Positions 11,408 through 22,576 of a stretch of DNA of 64,000 bases are shown in pieces (the first letter of the stretch is position 1; each line of letters opens with the position of its first letter). Where the stretch lies: contig OX621173.1 in assembly GCA_951640195.1 (NCBI GenBank), positions 1,591,780-1,655,779 on the forward strand. The letters are read 5' to 3'. Source of the stretch: Porpolomopsis calyptriformis (lineage: Eukaryota; Basidiomycota; Agaricomycetes; Agaricales; Hygrophoraceae). The translations under genes and the position numbers were made by a program. Below the pieces are notes generated by a model. It saw nothing but the letters and a program-made list of their open reading frames with translations. It had not been told where the DNA came from and made no database searches.

Positions 11408-12464
11408 TTAGATGAGTTTTGGAAGAGGGCAAGAGGGTTCCACTTCCACTCCAATGGGGACCCCACCTTCATTTCCTCTCAACGATAATCTCTCAGTAAC
11501 ATCAGGTAGAAAACGTGTCCACCACAAGGCGACGCGTAGTCCTCGATCAAGAATGCGCTGCTTGAGAATGAACAGGACTACGAGAAGGAAAAATGCCAAT
11601 CCAGAAAGGATCAGTAGGCGGTCAAGCCAATCTGCCTTCTCAAGGGCCGTTATCAACTGTTTTGATGTAGACATGACACCGTTCAGAGTGTCGTGCATAA
11701 TAGAAGTTGAGCGAAGAGATGCGGTAGATGCATCTATGCGAATTCAACCTGGGAAGACTGCTCATTCAAAGAGAGGCCTTACCTAGCATTTGTGACGTGA
11801 GTACCGAACGCTCGAGCTCCCCTTGCATAAGGTCGATTGTGCGGCGGAGCGCATCGGTCACGTCCCCGCTCGCTTTCATGAGTGCGTCATCTCTAGGTAT
11901 CATTAATGACGGGAAGAGAGGTGATTGTAAGGGACGGACGTGGTGTCTTCGTGTGAATTTTGCTTCTCTTTGAAAGCAGATGACCCCAACAGCTCTTCTC
12001 GACGAGAGTGACTTCGAGAGTCGATAGCACGTTTAGATGCAAGCAGTGCCGCTCTGGACTCTTTTCGCAGACTGCACAGTGCTCGTTAACGCCCCGCGGG
12101 ACAGGTGATAGGAAAGCATGTCCGAACCTAGCAAGTTTCTCCACAAAGCCGTCAACCCATCGCCTCAGTTCTTTACGGTTTCGCTCGCCCTTCTGGTCTC
12201 CCACCAGCACATCCAGGGACTAACTGCAGACGTCAGAAAAGTCTGGGAAGGGAGCAGCGTCTAGTCAGACAGTACCTCAATCTGGCGGGCGAAAGCGTCC
12301 ACATCCTCACGTAATTCGGTTGCTAGATCCTGCTGTGATGTGAGGGAGCCAACGAAAGCCCGTAGACGAGGTATCTGAAACTCTGATAGATCCTTTTCCC
12401 GTCTTTGAAGCGATAGAATCAGCTCTTGGGTGTCATCATCGAGGGTAGTTGGAATTGGTGCCAT
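11408..12464 (-). CDS. SEC20: Sec20-family SNARE (BNIP1-like)
   Basis: The N-terminal cytosolic coiled-coil begins MAPIPTTLDDDTQELILSLQ. The Sec20 domain follows with STSIMHDTLNGVMSTSKQLI and LEKADWLDRLLILSGLAFF, a single membrane anchor (LLILSGLAFFLLVVLFILKQ) and a short luminal tail (LWWTRFLPDV). It would be the ER t-SNARE of Golgi-to-ER retrograde vesicle fusion. Five exons join: DAFARQIE / SLDVLVGDQ...ELRRWVDGFVEKLAR / ESRAALLASKRAIDSRSHS / TDDALMKASGDVTDALRRT / DASTASLRSTS. The yeast-type HDEL tail is absent; the end is CPLPKLI. About 270 residues. Confidence 0.9.
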
Positions 12465-12658
12465 GGTTGCTGTCTACCATGCGTGATGCTGCATTTCCTT
12501 ATTTGTCTATATTGAGATCTTTAATTTTGGCGCGGTCGTTCTGCTCAGAGGTAGCCGAGGTTGAATTGATGCTATATTTACGACATGCAAGAGTGTAACA
12601 TTCGAAAAAAGGCGGCAGTACCTTCACCATGAGGTGGGAAATAAGAAGGGGCGAGGCA

Positions 12659-13763
12659 TCATTGAAAGTTGTACAAACTCATCGCCTCTTTCAGGAGAAT
12701 TGTCACGGGTGAATCCAAGTCCAGCCCTTCTTCCAGGGCCCTCTTGTTGAAGGCCTCTATAAGCACTGCCGGGTCGGTGATCTGGTCCTGGCTCTCCCAA
12801 GTAGCGTACTCGATGGAATACCTGACCAGGGGTTCAAGATGAGAACCTATCTCACATGTGGACAGCTCGGTAGCTTACCCGTCCCACTTTATAAGCCAGT
12901 AATAACTCGGATTCTCGCCGCCGCTCAGATCCCTCCTTCGTTTCATGCCTCTACCGACGATTCGTTCCACAAAGAACTCATCCGCTGCAAGTTGATCGCA
13001 GTCCGGTCTTGCGCACACTTGATTCAGGGCTCGTGGATGCTGGCGATTTGTTCCTAAGAAAAAGAATGAACATAGCGAATTTGCCGTACGAGTGTTCAAA
13101 TGCGCGTACTTCTATAGCCGAGCAATTCAATAAAACGTTGGAGTATACAGGTAAATTTGACTTACTTTGACGTGGCGCAATCAGGACAGATGAAGACTTC
13201 GGTGGCTTCAAGACGAAGGTCCCCAGGGTAAACATCCACGCAACCACAGTGGTACCACTGCTGGCATCTAGCGAAATTGTGAGATTGACTTTTAGATCAC
13301 GCCTCTATGTTTTAGCACCCACAGATCGCACTGTATAAACTGCCAGAGGGATAATAAGCAACACATCGGTCGTAAGAGAAAGAATCACTTTTCTGCGTAT
13401 CCCATCATCCCATTCTTTTCCTCTCATATCCATAGTCTTTGGAGGCTGAAGCATAGATCGCTTCCGTGGGCGTTTTGCCATGGGCACGACAACGCTGATC
13501 CTAGTCTTTCGTTTCTTCTGTTGTCGTACACTCTCCGTGCGGATTGGATCGAGCTCAGGATCGGTGTCATCAAGATCACTCAGTGGTGATAAGGGAGAAA
13601 GAGGCGATAAGGGCGAAGCAGGGCGTTCTGTTATCTGGACTGAGAGTTTTGTTTTAATAGGTTGTGCGGGGGGGATGGGGATAAAGGTGGTAACAACTGC
13701 TGGAGGTTGCGAGGCGCCCCCAGGAGGTGAAAGGACGAGATTACCACTCGCTGTCGAGGGCAT
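12659..13763 (-). CDS. PHD-like zinc finger plus chromodomain protein
   Basis: N-terminal low-complexity region with repeated SPLSPLSPLS and basic KKRKTR and KRPRKR stretches (nuclear signals). The spliced finger reads FIQCDLCQQWYHCGCV...VFICPDC, the second half of a PHD finger. The chromodomain is EFFVERIVGRGMKRRRD ... YYWLIKWDGYSIEYATWE, split by a 59-nt intron within WDG/YS, with the acidic tail GLDLD. Likely a chromatin reader of methylated histone tails. Oddities: the first Cys pair of the PHD finger is not visible in my model, and one intron near 12985-13020 would be only about 34 nt. Exon joins in 12980-13400 are by eye. I do not recognise a named orthologue. Confidence 0.7.
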
Positions 13764-14557
13764 GGTATGAGAGCTATCGGCACGAGAATGACAGTGACCT
13801 GATCAGTCTTGCTTTCCATAAGCTATCTGCCAAAGCTACGATCATTTCCAAAACCAGATTAGATTGAACCTCTTTACGAACCAAAGGTCAGTACTTGATG
13901 CTGTCCACTTGTATGTCTTTTTCATGAATATCCTACACTAGGTTCCTTGTTCTGACTCCACGAACATTCCTATGATGAACGCGTCAATTTCCTGACTCAA
14001 AAGTGCATTGTCTAAATCGATTCCGTTGCGCGTGCGTAGGTGGTGGAAAGGTAACTCTGATTGCGCGCCGGTGGTCTCAGCTCACGAAAAAAACAGCCAT
14101 GGTCGACAAAATTGATATTCATGCCTGAATCTGGATGGAAATCAGGGCCTATATCATTGAGAATCAGAGGTAGCGCACACGTCCCAGCGATCTCGGCACG
14201 GTCGACCAATCCCGTGATTCTGCTGGACTGGTCATGACGAAGAACACCTGTAGATAACCAGCTTTGTGCCTAGGCGGAATTAAGCACCCTCGATCTAAGC
14301 GATACTTTCGCGAGCTTCCAATGGCCCATTTGCAATTTTTTACATCACACGGCAGTCTTTGTGACTTTCGAGGCTCATCCAAGAGGCGAATGCTACACCC
14401 TCTCGTTCACCATTCTGACTGACTCAGTCGGACTTACGTTTGGGAAGCTCTCAGATGTCCGGTTCTACGGAGGCTGGGGTGAGCCGCTCCGTTTCTCTTG
14501 GTATTTCTTTTGTCGCACATTCCACACTGGTTGAGGGTACACCTGCACCACCTCACC
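13764..14557. other. divergent promoter region, 794 bp
   Basis: Separates the divergent starts of the chromodomain gene and the PAP2 gene. Short open frames on both strands have no recognisable motif or splice partner. I see no gene, repeat or RNA. Confidence 0.5.
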
Positions 14558-16170
14558 ATGGTCTCATCCAAAAATTTACGGTGCAAGGCAATGTGTTTGA
14601 GCCTCTACTTGGCGATCGGCTCTCTCCCCGTAGTTTGGTGCCAAAATGCTAGCTACCCAGGCGATATTGTTCAATACTGGTAACCTCTCGTACAGTTCCC
14701 CTGCAAGCTCTCACTAAATTTCATCACAGGAACACTCAAGCGGCGGTGGCTATCAATGTATCTGTCCCATCACTCGCCTCTGCCCACGCTGCCTATGTCA
14801 TGGCGTACGTCCACAGTTCGATCCTACAGGCCGCCAAGGAATCTGTGAAAGAGAGCCTGCCTGTGCAGCAGCTGGCCGTGAGTTTTGCCGCGCATGACAC
14901 CTTACAATCGGTGTTTCTTCCTCAGTACCCGTCCCTCGATCATGCAATGAAATCTGTGGAGGTCACTATGAAACCTTCCAGTAATCATTTAGCCAAAGGT
15001 AAGAGTATTGGTGAGAAGGCGGCAAGAGACTTCATCAGATCAAGGATTGGTGATGGGGTTAAGGAGGTAGTTTTACTACCGCGTCCTATTCGGATATGTG
15101 ACCAACTTGCCCTTAGTTTGTCCGTTATGAGTACAAGACACCCGCGCCGGGTGTTTACCAAGCAACACCACCCGACTTTCCTTTCGAACCTCTGGCCCCC
15201 TCCGCGAGGTTCATTCGCCCGTTTGGGAACGTCGGGAAAATCGAGAAATGGCCAATAGCACCTCCAGATCCCTCGGCACTTGGGTATGACACCTTTCTCA
15301 GACAGGTGAAGGAGAAAGGTGAGAGGGCACAAGATACGCGAACTGCTCGCGAAACGGAGGTCAGTATGAATCATTTTCTGATCGTACTGTCATAACCTTC
15401 GTGATGATGCTCTGCAGACAGCATACCTGTTCCTCGAGGGTCAGGCAACCTTCCAGACCCGGTTCGCGTCGGCGATTATTGGCGATAGATTCCGTGAGAA
15501 CGTACTCGAGTCCGCCAAATTTTATGCCATGATCGGTCATGCCCTTGCGAATGGCGCCATCATCGAGTACACTACCAAGTATGCGGTAAGCAGATGGTGC
15601 AAGCAAAAAAAAAATGCAACGCGATCGCCTGATGATTTGTCGCTGAACTAGTACAACTCGTGGAGACCGGTTACAGCAATCCGCTTCAATCAGACCTTCC
15701 TTGCCAACGGCCAGAGGCTATTCGATCCTAACTGGTCCCCACTGTCTGATACACCCACCCATCCAGAGTACATCTCTGGGCACGCTACATTCTCTGGCGC
15801 TGTGGGTGAGATATTGAAGCGGTGCATTTGTCTCTGATCTGCTCCTTCCCATGTCTCATGCCAAGAATTCGCAACTAGATACTTGGGTTCGGACACACTC
15901 AATCCACCCGTTACGGTCACCTCGAACATGACTGTCGACAACGTCGGCCTTCTCAGCCGCACGTTCGACTCCATTAGTCAGGAAGTAAGTGACTGCGGTG
16001 ATTCACGGATATTTGCAGGCTTCCATTTCAGGTTTTCTTGTGACGAGGGCAGGAAAGCTGGGTGGGTTCCGGTTCCCTTTGCAACCTTGCCGATATCAGA
16101 TGCTGACGAGACGTTCTGGCACAATAGGGAGCTAATGGCGCAAAAGGTCTTCGAAGATTTTAACAAGTGA
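14558..16170 (+). CDS. secreted PAP2 / vanadium haloperoxidase-like enzyme
   Basis: A signal peptide (CLSLYLAIGSLPVVWC) precedes SYPGDIVQYW / NTQAAVAINV. The three active-site signatures of the PAP2/vanadium haloperoxidase superfamily are present: K-x6-RP as TKYAYNSWRP (spanning an intron at 15646), SGH as HPEYISGHATFSGA, and SR-x5-H-x5-D as SRIFAGFHFRFSCD. These bind vanadate or phosphate, so the enzyme may oxidise halides or act as an acid phosphatase; sequence alone does not decide. Five introns are GT-AG. The stretch 15985-16018 looks like a short intron, but reading through it supplies the third motif, so I keep it as coding. About 450 residues, extracellular or vacuolar. Confidence 0.85.
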
Positions 16171-16427
16171 AGCTGGCGGAATATTGTGGAACTCCCATCC
16201 TTCAAACGCGTTTCTCTGTTCCTGCTTGTGGGTTAAATTCGTGAAATCTGTGCCTGGCATTGTTGTATACTTTCAGGGCGGTCACAAAGTTGTAAGGTAA
16301 GAATCTCCTTTCGGGTGGAATACAAGTGATAATTAAATCGGAAACCGGATGTTGGTTCCGTAGCGTCAATACTGGGACCGCGAGTGACGTTATGATTGTG
16401 AGATGGTTATGAAGACAAAGAAGCATA

Positions 16428-18807
16428 TCAGACCATTAAGGGCTTGTTGATAACCTGCTCAATATTACCGGTGCGATTTTGCCAGTGTGCACTCATCAGC
16501 ACCTTTGTAAACGCCAAGTCATGTGCAAAATGAACCACATTTACCCCTCTCCCCAACCCTGCAGGGGATTCCCAGATGGGACGATACGGGTCTTGGCAGG
16601 TGAAGTGAATGACCCACGCCTCATCTGCCAAAAGAAGGGCCATGCATTCGGGGGTCTTCTCAATGTGCGACTGGACGGAATGTTGATCTTCTGTGGCCAA
16701 TAGCTTCAGAAAAACTGTCAGATTGTCTGACTCCTTGAGTATGATGTCAGGGTATTTGTGCTCCAGATCATTCTTCAGGTGCCATTGACTAGTGACCGTC
16801 CACCCATTTAGTCCCTGAAGCCAGTTCAAGAGAATTCTCATGAGCTCGGTACCGTAAACACTTTCTCGAGGAACTTGGGAACCAGGGACTTTCACCGATG
16901 GTTCCTTGTGTGAACAGGATGCTGCAAGGCGAATGAGATCTTTGTCGAAGAATTTGAGGGATTCGATCAGAACGTCCAGAACATTGAGCGCTGCCTCATT
17001 ATCTTGTTTTGGGGGAGCTACTGAAGGCGCACTGGGAAACTTGGCAGGAATGACAAGGTTTCGGATTAATCCATCCAAGAGAGGCGAAGCCACACAGAAC
17101 CATGGCATTGCGATGTTAGGCTTCAGCAACACTCCTTCTGCTGTTAGGAAATGTGCGAGGACCACATCCTCTTGAGTGACTTCGACGAGATTGAGATATC
17201 CAGCAAAGTGGGATCGGAGAAAGACTACAGCAGCGTGGGATTCATCTCGAAGGAGCAAATTAATCAGGGAACTGAATGTGTTATGCGAAGAGATCTCTCC
17301 ATATAGCCTCTCTGTAGGAAATCGTTGCCATTTTTGATATGACAGAGTCTTGGAATCGTGATCGAGCAGTGATTTCATGTATTTGGCAATCATATGCCCA
17401 CATAGGCAGACCATTCCCGGATGGCTGCAAAGGAATTTAAACTCCCATAGACTGGTCAAACTGAGCAACTCACCCATTCGATTTGAACCATACATCATCG
17501 ACAACAGCGTCATCTATCATAATATCATTATCCTGCGCAAACCCAGAGAAGAGTTTCCTGGTGTCGTCAAGGCTAAAATATGGGTTCGCAATGGGATTGG
17601 AGACGTTGAATGGTGCGATCATGGTATCTGTCGGATTCAAGTGCAAGACACTGATAGTTCCAGCCATGATAATGCTGCAGATTCCATATCCTACATGGGC
17701 TCTGATACCTCGGAATGTCCGAAGACATTCATTCAGAATGGGAGATGGTGCGTGATACAGTTGGCTGAATTCATCGATGAGGAGAACGACATCACGTTCC
17801 TTCGTTTGGAAATAGCCAAGGAAATCGGTCTGAGATGATATTGATATTGGTGGCAGAGAAGGATACCGGTAAGCATCAAGTTGAAGTGCATCGCCTATTG
17901 ACTTCCAGAATGCGCTGTTACCGCTGTGGTAAAGTATGTGCTCAAAAGTGAGGCTTACGAAAAGCGAATGAAAATGCGTCTGTATAATGCACCAACACAT
18001 AAGGATGACGTACTACAAGGCCCTGTAGCCCCTCAACGCCAGCTCTCTCTGCAGCGAGAGCAGCCTTGTTGACTTTCCAGATGCTGGAGCACCCCAGAGC
18101 TGCACATATCGGCATTCCGTTACCGCATCCAAACAAACCTTGGATGCATGCTGGGTTCCTGGATCCAAATAGTAGCACCCAATTGTATCTGTGTCGCGGA
18201 TTGCGCCATTGATGGTCCACTTTCTCATCCTCAAATTGGATGACTCCATCACGTCACCATTCATTTGGACCCATTTTGATGGTTCCTCTACAGGGAGAGA
18301 GTGAACCGCAGGGACAATGGTGCAGAGTACAGGGGAAAACAACACAATTAGATTGGGGTGAGGTGAAAGACAAGGGTATCAGTGATCATCAGCATGGGAA
18401 AGAATGGAGAGCGAAGTACCAAATTCAGGCATAATAGGCACCCACACAAGGATGTGAATGTGGTCATTCTTGAGAGGGTTCCGAAAGTACACTTTCAGTT
18501 TGTCGAGGGGACGGATTAGCTGAGCCCCTGGGATTCCCATCGGATCTTTAACATCTTGTAGACTCGCTTCAATATCGTCGTAAGGGATGGATACCTGTCG
18601 GGCGACCATAAGCCTGTGGAACCAGCCAAAGTCAAGACCGCTCACCAGGGAAAGCTCAAGTGAGTCGGCAGGAAGGTGGTCAAATTCAGATTTCTTTTTT
18701 TCCTTGATGATTTCTATGAAATAGCCAACGGTCTCCCCCTCGTCAATCTTGACAGTGAAGGTTTTCCCCGGGGGATCACCGAGGAGCAAGCAGTTGAGTT
18801 CGAGCAT
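16428..18807 (-). CDS. Crinkler (CRN/CR)-type protein with P-loop NTPase and nuclease-like C-terminus
   Basis: The N-terminus (LELNCLLLGDPPGKTFTVKI, then FDHLPADSLELSLV / VSIPYDDIEASL and KVYFRNPL-NDHIHILV) is the ubiquitin-like header domain of Crinklers. A 54-nt in-frame intron lies inside it. A P-loop NTPase follows: Walker A GAPASGKST (about 18068-18094) and Walker B DVVLLIDEFS. The C-terminal exon has HKYPDIILKES...VFLKLLATE and a final segment GRGVNVVHFAHDLAF, like the restriction-endonuclease-fold domain of basidiomycete CR proteins. In the homologues I recall, the motif before LLAT carries Glu; here it is Lys, so catalysis is uncertain. There is no signal peptide. Crinklers are best known as secreted effectors of oomycetes; in fungi the role is open. 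Confidence 0.82.
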
Positions 18808-18977
18808 GATGGTGTTCGAGGAAAAGGAGGTTAATCGCGTGATCTAACCGCCTCCGTCCACATTTATCTTATACCACATCCATTGATTTGAAACAGTCGA
18901 ATTGAGAGTGGAATTAATACGATCTGAGTTTGAACTTGATCATCTTCATCCACGATCGCATTGCTGGCTCGGACATT

Positions 18978-20500
18978 ATGAGTGATGTCTGGTACATAGA
19001 TGATGACCTAGGTTGCTTCACCTTGAACTCAACCAGTTTCACGTCAAAGGTACACTTCCCACAACCGACGCGACCGATGTCAAAACTATCTGCATCATTG
19101 GTTGCGGGGCAGCCGGGCTCGCAGCCCTCAAAGCAATCACCGAAACACCTCAGTATCACATTGGATTGTGGATACCCACGGCATTTGAATCACGGAATAA
19201 TGTGGGGGGGATCTGGTAAGCCACTACCTTTGAGTTGTATCATCATTAAATTCAGTCCACCAGGCTTCCAGCTCTTCCCCTCGACAACCCCCCCGCCACA
19301 CCCCTGTACGACTCGCTGACAACAAATTTACCTCACCCGTTAATGGCCTATTCAGATTTCCCCTTTCCTCCGTCAACACCACTGTTCCCTCATGCTTCGA
19401 TCGTTCAAACATATCTAGAGGCATACTGCGAGCATTTCGGTCTCGCATCTCACATTCGCTTCAACACAACCATTGAGGATGTGCAACGACATCTTTCAAA
19501 ATGGAGAGTCAAAGTGTCCTCTGGGGAAATTTCTCATTTTGATTTCGTCATTGTTGCCAACGGTCATTACCAAATACCCCACTATCCCGACACACCTGGA
19601 CTATCAGAGTGGGTGACCAATCGTACGGCCATGCATTCGGCTTGGTACAGATGTCCGCAACATTTTTCTGGCAAATCTGTCCTTGTGGTGGGGGATGGCC
19701 CCAGCGGAAAGGACATTTCTGCAGAACTGCGCACCGTCGCCAACTTGGTCATCCACTCTGTCCCAGGTGCAGCCCCAGTTGATACCGGCAATTTCAAGCT
19801 AAGGGGCCGGATCATCGAATTCAAGAGTAGCCGGGACATTTACTTTGAAGATGGAACCTTTGAAAAGGACGTGGACCACTGTATTCTTGCAACAGGATAT
19901 AAAACAGCATTCCCATTCTTGCACAATCCAACAATCAAGACACACCTTCCACCACCGCCTCCGCCTCTCCCTTGCGACATCTTCAACTCCTCGTATCATG
20001 TCTTTCCACTCGCGAAACACATCTTTCCCATTCAAACTGAATTCCCTCCTTCCAGTCTTGCCTTTGTGGGTCTTCCCAGAAGGGTGGCGCCATTTCCGCT
20101 CACCGAAGCGCAAGCGCACGCTGTTGTCAAGGTCTTCGCTCATCCTGATTCATTGAACATATCTCAAGAGACAGCTGACATATTGACTCGATACGAGACA
20201 CTCGAGCGCCGCCTCGGAGACGGCCCACAGTCCATTTGGAAACTGTGGCATAGGTTCACTCTCGACGAACAGTTCGACTATTTAGATCACCTTTATGAAT
20301 TCGTGAACGACTCGGGTGAGAAGAAGGTTGTCCCATCATGGGTGCGGGATATGTTTGACAAGAAGGACGCACTTCAATCGGCTTGGAAGGGTCTAGTTGA
20401 GAGCGGAGACGCTGAGCAGTGGGTAAACGGAGTGGGAGAGGGAGGGCCGGAAGAGTGGGTCGATTTAATGAGGAGAATGCTGGATAAATCGTCGGTTTAA
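18978..20500 (+). CDS. flavin-containing monooxygenase
   Basis: FAD-binding motif IIGCGAAGLAAL and the GLWIPTAFESRNNVGGIW block, then DSLTTNLPHPLMAYSDFPFP, characteristic of fungal FMO-like enzymes. HSAWYRCPQHFSGKSVLVVG leads into the NADPH-binding motif GDGPSG. An ATGYK motif follows (HCILATGYKTAFPFL). A proline run (THLPPPPPPLP) sits in the second half. The intron at about 19218-19272 must use the acceptor before GCTTCCAGC so that GGIW continues as LPALPLDNPP. The start is uncertain: ATG at 18978 requires a 48-nt intron with a weak donor (GTCTGG). It would oxygenate S- or N-containing small molecules using NADPH and O2. Confidence 0.85.
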
Positions 20501-20516
20501 GCTACCATATCTGTCA

Positions 20517-20524
20517 TCACGTGA
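20517..20524. promoter_or_regulatory. TCACGTGA palindrome, FYVE-RING promoter
   Basis: Perfect palindrome 72 bp upstream of the ATG at 20596 and only 17 bp after the FMO stop codon, in a 95-bp gap between two plus-strand genes. Confidence 0.5.
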
Positions 20525-20556
20525 TAAAAATCAAGTCATCGCAGCGTCTATTTTCT

Positions 20557-20563
20557 TATAAAT
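20557..20563 (+). promoter_or_regulatory. TATA-like box TATAAAT
   Basis: TATAAAT lies 33 bp upstream of the ATG at 20596. This close spacing suggests either a very short leader or transcription starting near the ATG. Assigned by sequence only. Confidence 0.35.
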
Positions 20564-20595
20564 CAGGTTACCACCAGCCGGCTTTTGTTTTTGAC

Positions 20596-22362
20596 ATGGA
20601 CATACGAGGTCTACCCCTCCTCAGCGGGCCTCCACCCCTTCACAATGATTCCAGAGGCCAGACGGGTTGTCGGAAGTGTAACAAGGAATTTAATGTGATA
20701 TTCACCAGGCCGACGAGATGCAATCACTGTGGTACATACTTCACATTCCCAGCGTCTGATCTTGCTAGACCTGATCTTCTCTGCTAGGCTACTCGTATTG
20801 TCATCCATGCTCAGACTACCAAGCGTTGATGCCTCGTCGTGGAAATGAGCCAGGCCATGATGTCATGCCCGTTTGCGGGTTTTGTATCGAGTTTCTCACT
20901 AGTGAGTCGATCGCAGGCTAGCTACGATCCCCTGTCAGCTACTAATCGCAAGCCAGTGACTGCTGCCGGAAGAGGGCAGCTCAAAGCTATGCCACTCAGT
21001 AAGCTGAGAAAGTACGTCGAGGCTTATAACATCAAGGTCAATCTCGCAGTGGAGAAGGACGATCTCATTGATGGCATGATGGCAGCAAGGGTGAGTCCCC
21101 AGTTATCCATTCGTGGTACCTATCAAATTCACATAGCGTAGGGCCGAAATGGTTGTCTTTCACCAGCAAACGAAGTCAGTGCCGCCACTTCTCCTTACCC
21201 TTTCTTACAATTAATTCACTCTGTCCACCAGGACTACTACCGGAAATATTCCATCCCTAACCGGCTGGGTATTCCTCGATCTCGTGGACTATTTTCAAGG
21301 GCAGGAACTGAGTCGGAACGTCCTCCTCCCCCTCCTCCCCCGCCTCGTCGTCCACCTGTGCCCTTCCCTCGACCTGATTTAGCGCCTGAATATCCACCTC
21401 CTCCACGGCGAGCGCAATCTCCTGCTCCACCTGTTCCCCCACGGCCTGAACCTCCACCGCGAGCGCAATCTCCTGTTCCACCTGTTCCCCCGCGGCCTGA
21501 ACCTATTCCTAGGCAAGCCCGTACCCCTCCGCCACCCCGTGTCCCTCCACAACCCCACGCCCCTCCCCCACCTCGCTCCCCTCCCCCACCCCGCTCTCCT
21601 CGGCCCCAGCCGGACTTCTTCCAGGATGTCTTTGGGGTCCCTCCTCCACCAGGGCCATTCCAAGCTCAGGGGGTGTACGAGCAGCGGTCTCCCTCCCAGT
21701 CGGCTTCCAACTTGAACCCACCAAGGCAAAACAGCGCACCTCCACGCACCAGCCCTGTTTCTACGGCTCCATCGTTAGACGAACTTTTAGAAATGACATC
21801 GCAGAACGTCGCCGGCCTGTCTATTTCAACGCTTAAAGCCATCCTGTTCAAGAACCACGTGAATGCTAGGTTAATACTCGAGAAGGGAGAGTTGGTGGTG
21901 AAAGTGAACGAAGTAGTTGAAGAGGAGAGAAGGAGGAGAGAGAGGCAGAGAATAGTGGAACTAGCCGAAGAAGCAGAAGCATTTGGCGGGGGGAGTGAGA
22001 TGGAAGAGGATGGTGAGCCTGTGGTAGAGGAGGACTCGGAAATTCACGACGTCGAAGGACGGAAGGGCACAGATGGCGAAAATCGGCCATCGCCGAAATC
22101 ACGTCCTCCTATGTCCAGGCCATTCCTCGAACGTGAAGGTCTATGTGTCGTCTGCTACGATCATGAGGCCAACATCGCCATCGTTGATTGCGGGTTCGTA
22201 TTCCCTGTTTCTTCTCTTCCTCAGGCACTTATCGGGGTTCGTAGACACCTGGCGATGTGCCGAGAATGCTCGGACTTGATCATGTCCAGCTCGAGAGAGT
22301 GCCCTCTCTGTCGCACACGTATCGTGACAGAAAATCGCTTACTCCGGATATTCAAAACTTGA
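20596..22362 (+). CDS. FYVE-like / SAP-like / RING-type E3 ubiquitin ligase
   Basis: An N-terminal zinc finger of FYVE type (CRKCNKEF...RCNHC / GYSYCHPCSDY...VCGFC) is split by an intron. A SAP-like helix pair follows (MPLSKLRKYVEAYNIKVNL...LIDGMMAAR). A long Pro/Arg-rich region at 21300-21680 contains two near-copies of the stretch ending in VPPRPEP. A second short helical motif (ISTLKAILFKNHVNARLILE), an acidic segment and a C-terminal RING finger (CVVCYDHEANIAIVDCG / HLAMCRECSD...CPLCRTRI) complete it. The order FYVE, SAP, SAP, RING is that of animal RFFL/RNF34 (CARP) ligases, so I infer a membrane- or endosome-linked E3. The FYVE core lacks the classical R(R/K)HHCR motif, so PI3P binding is doubtful. 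Confidence 0.82.
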
Positions 22363-22576
22363 GCTTGAGTTCCTTCTCCGCTGCTGGTCATGCAAATTCC
22401 CTTTATTACAGCCCGTTTCAATTTTGATAACCGCCGCTTCAGTTTACATGTTGTATGGCTAAACACAAGTACAATACAGGTTTTTGACCTGTGTTGGGAA
22501 TGTAATTTCAAGGACTAATTCTCGATCATTTCACTCGGGGGATGTTACACGAGTTTGCATGAATCCGGTTAGGAGG

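Noticed and set aside
15985..16033. A 34- or 48-nt intron in the PAP2 gene
   Set aside because: Reading through supplies the conserved SR-x5-H-x5-D motif and the frame continues to a natural stop; splicing removes it.
21257..21745. Minus-strand open frames opposite the proline-rich region of the RING gene
   Set aside because: They are compositional shadows (Gly/Arg/Glu-rich) of the CCN-repeat coding strand, without motifs or splice partners.
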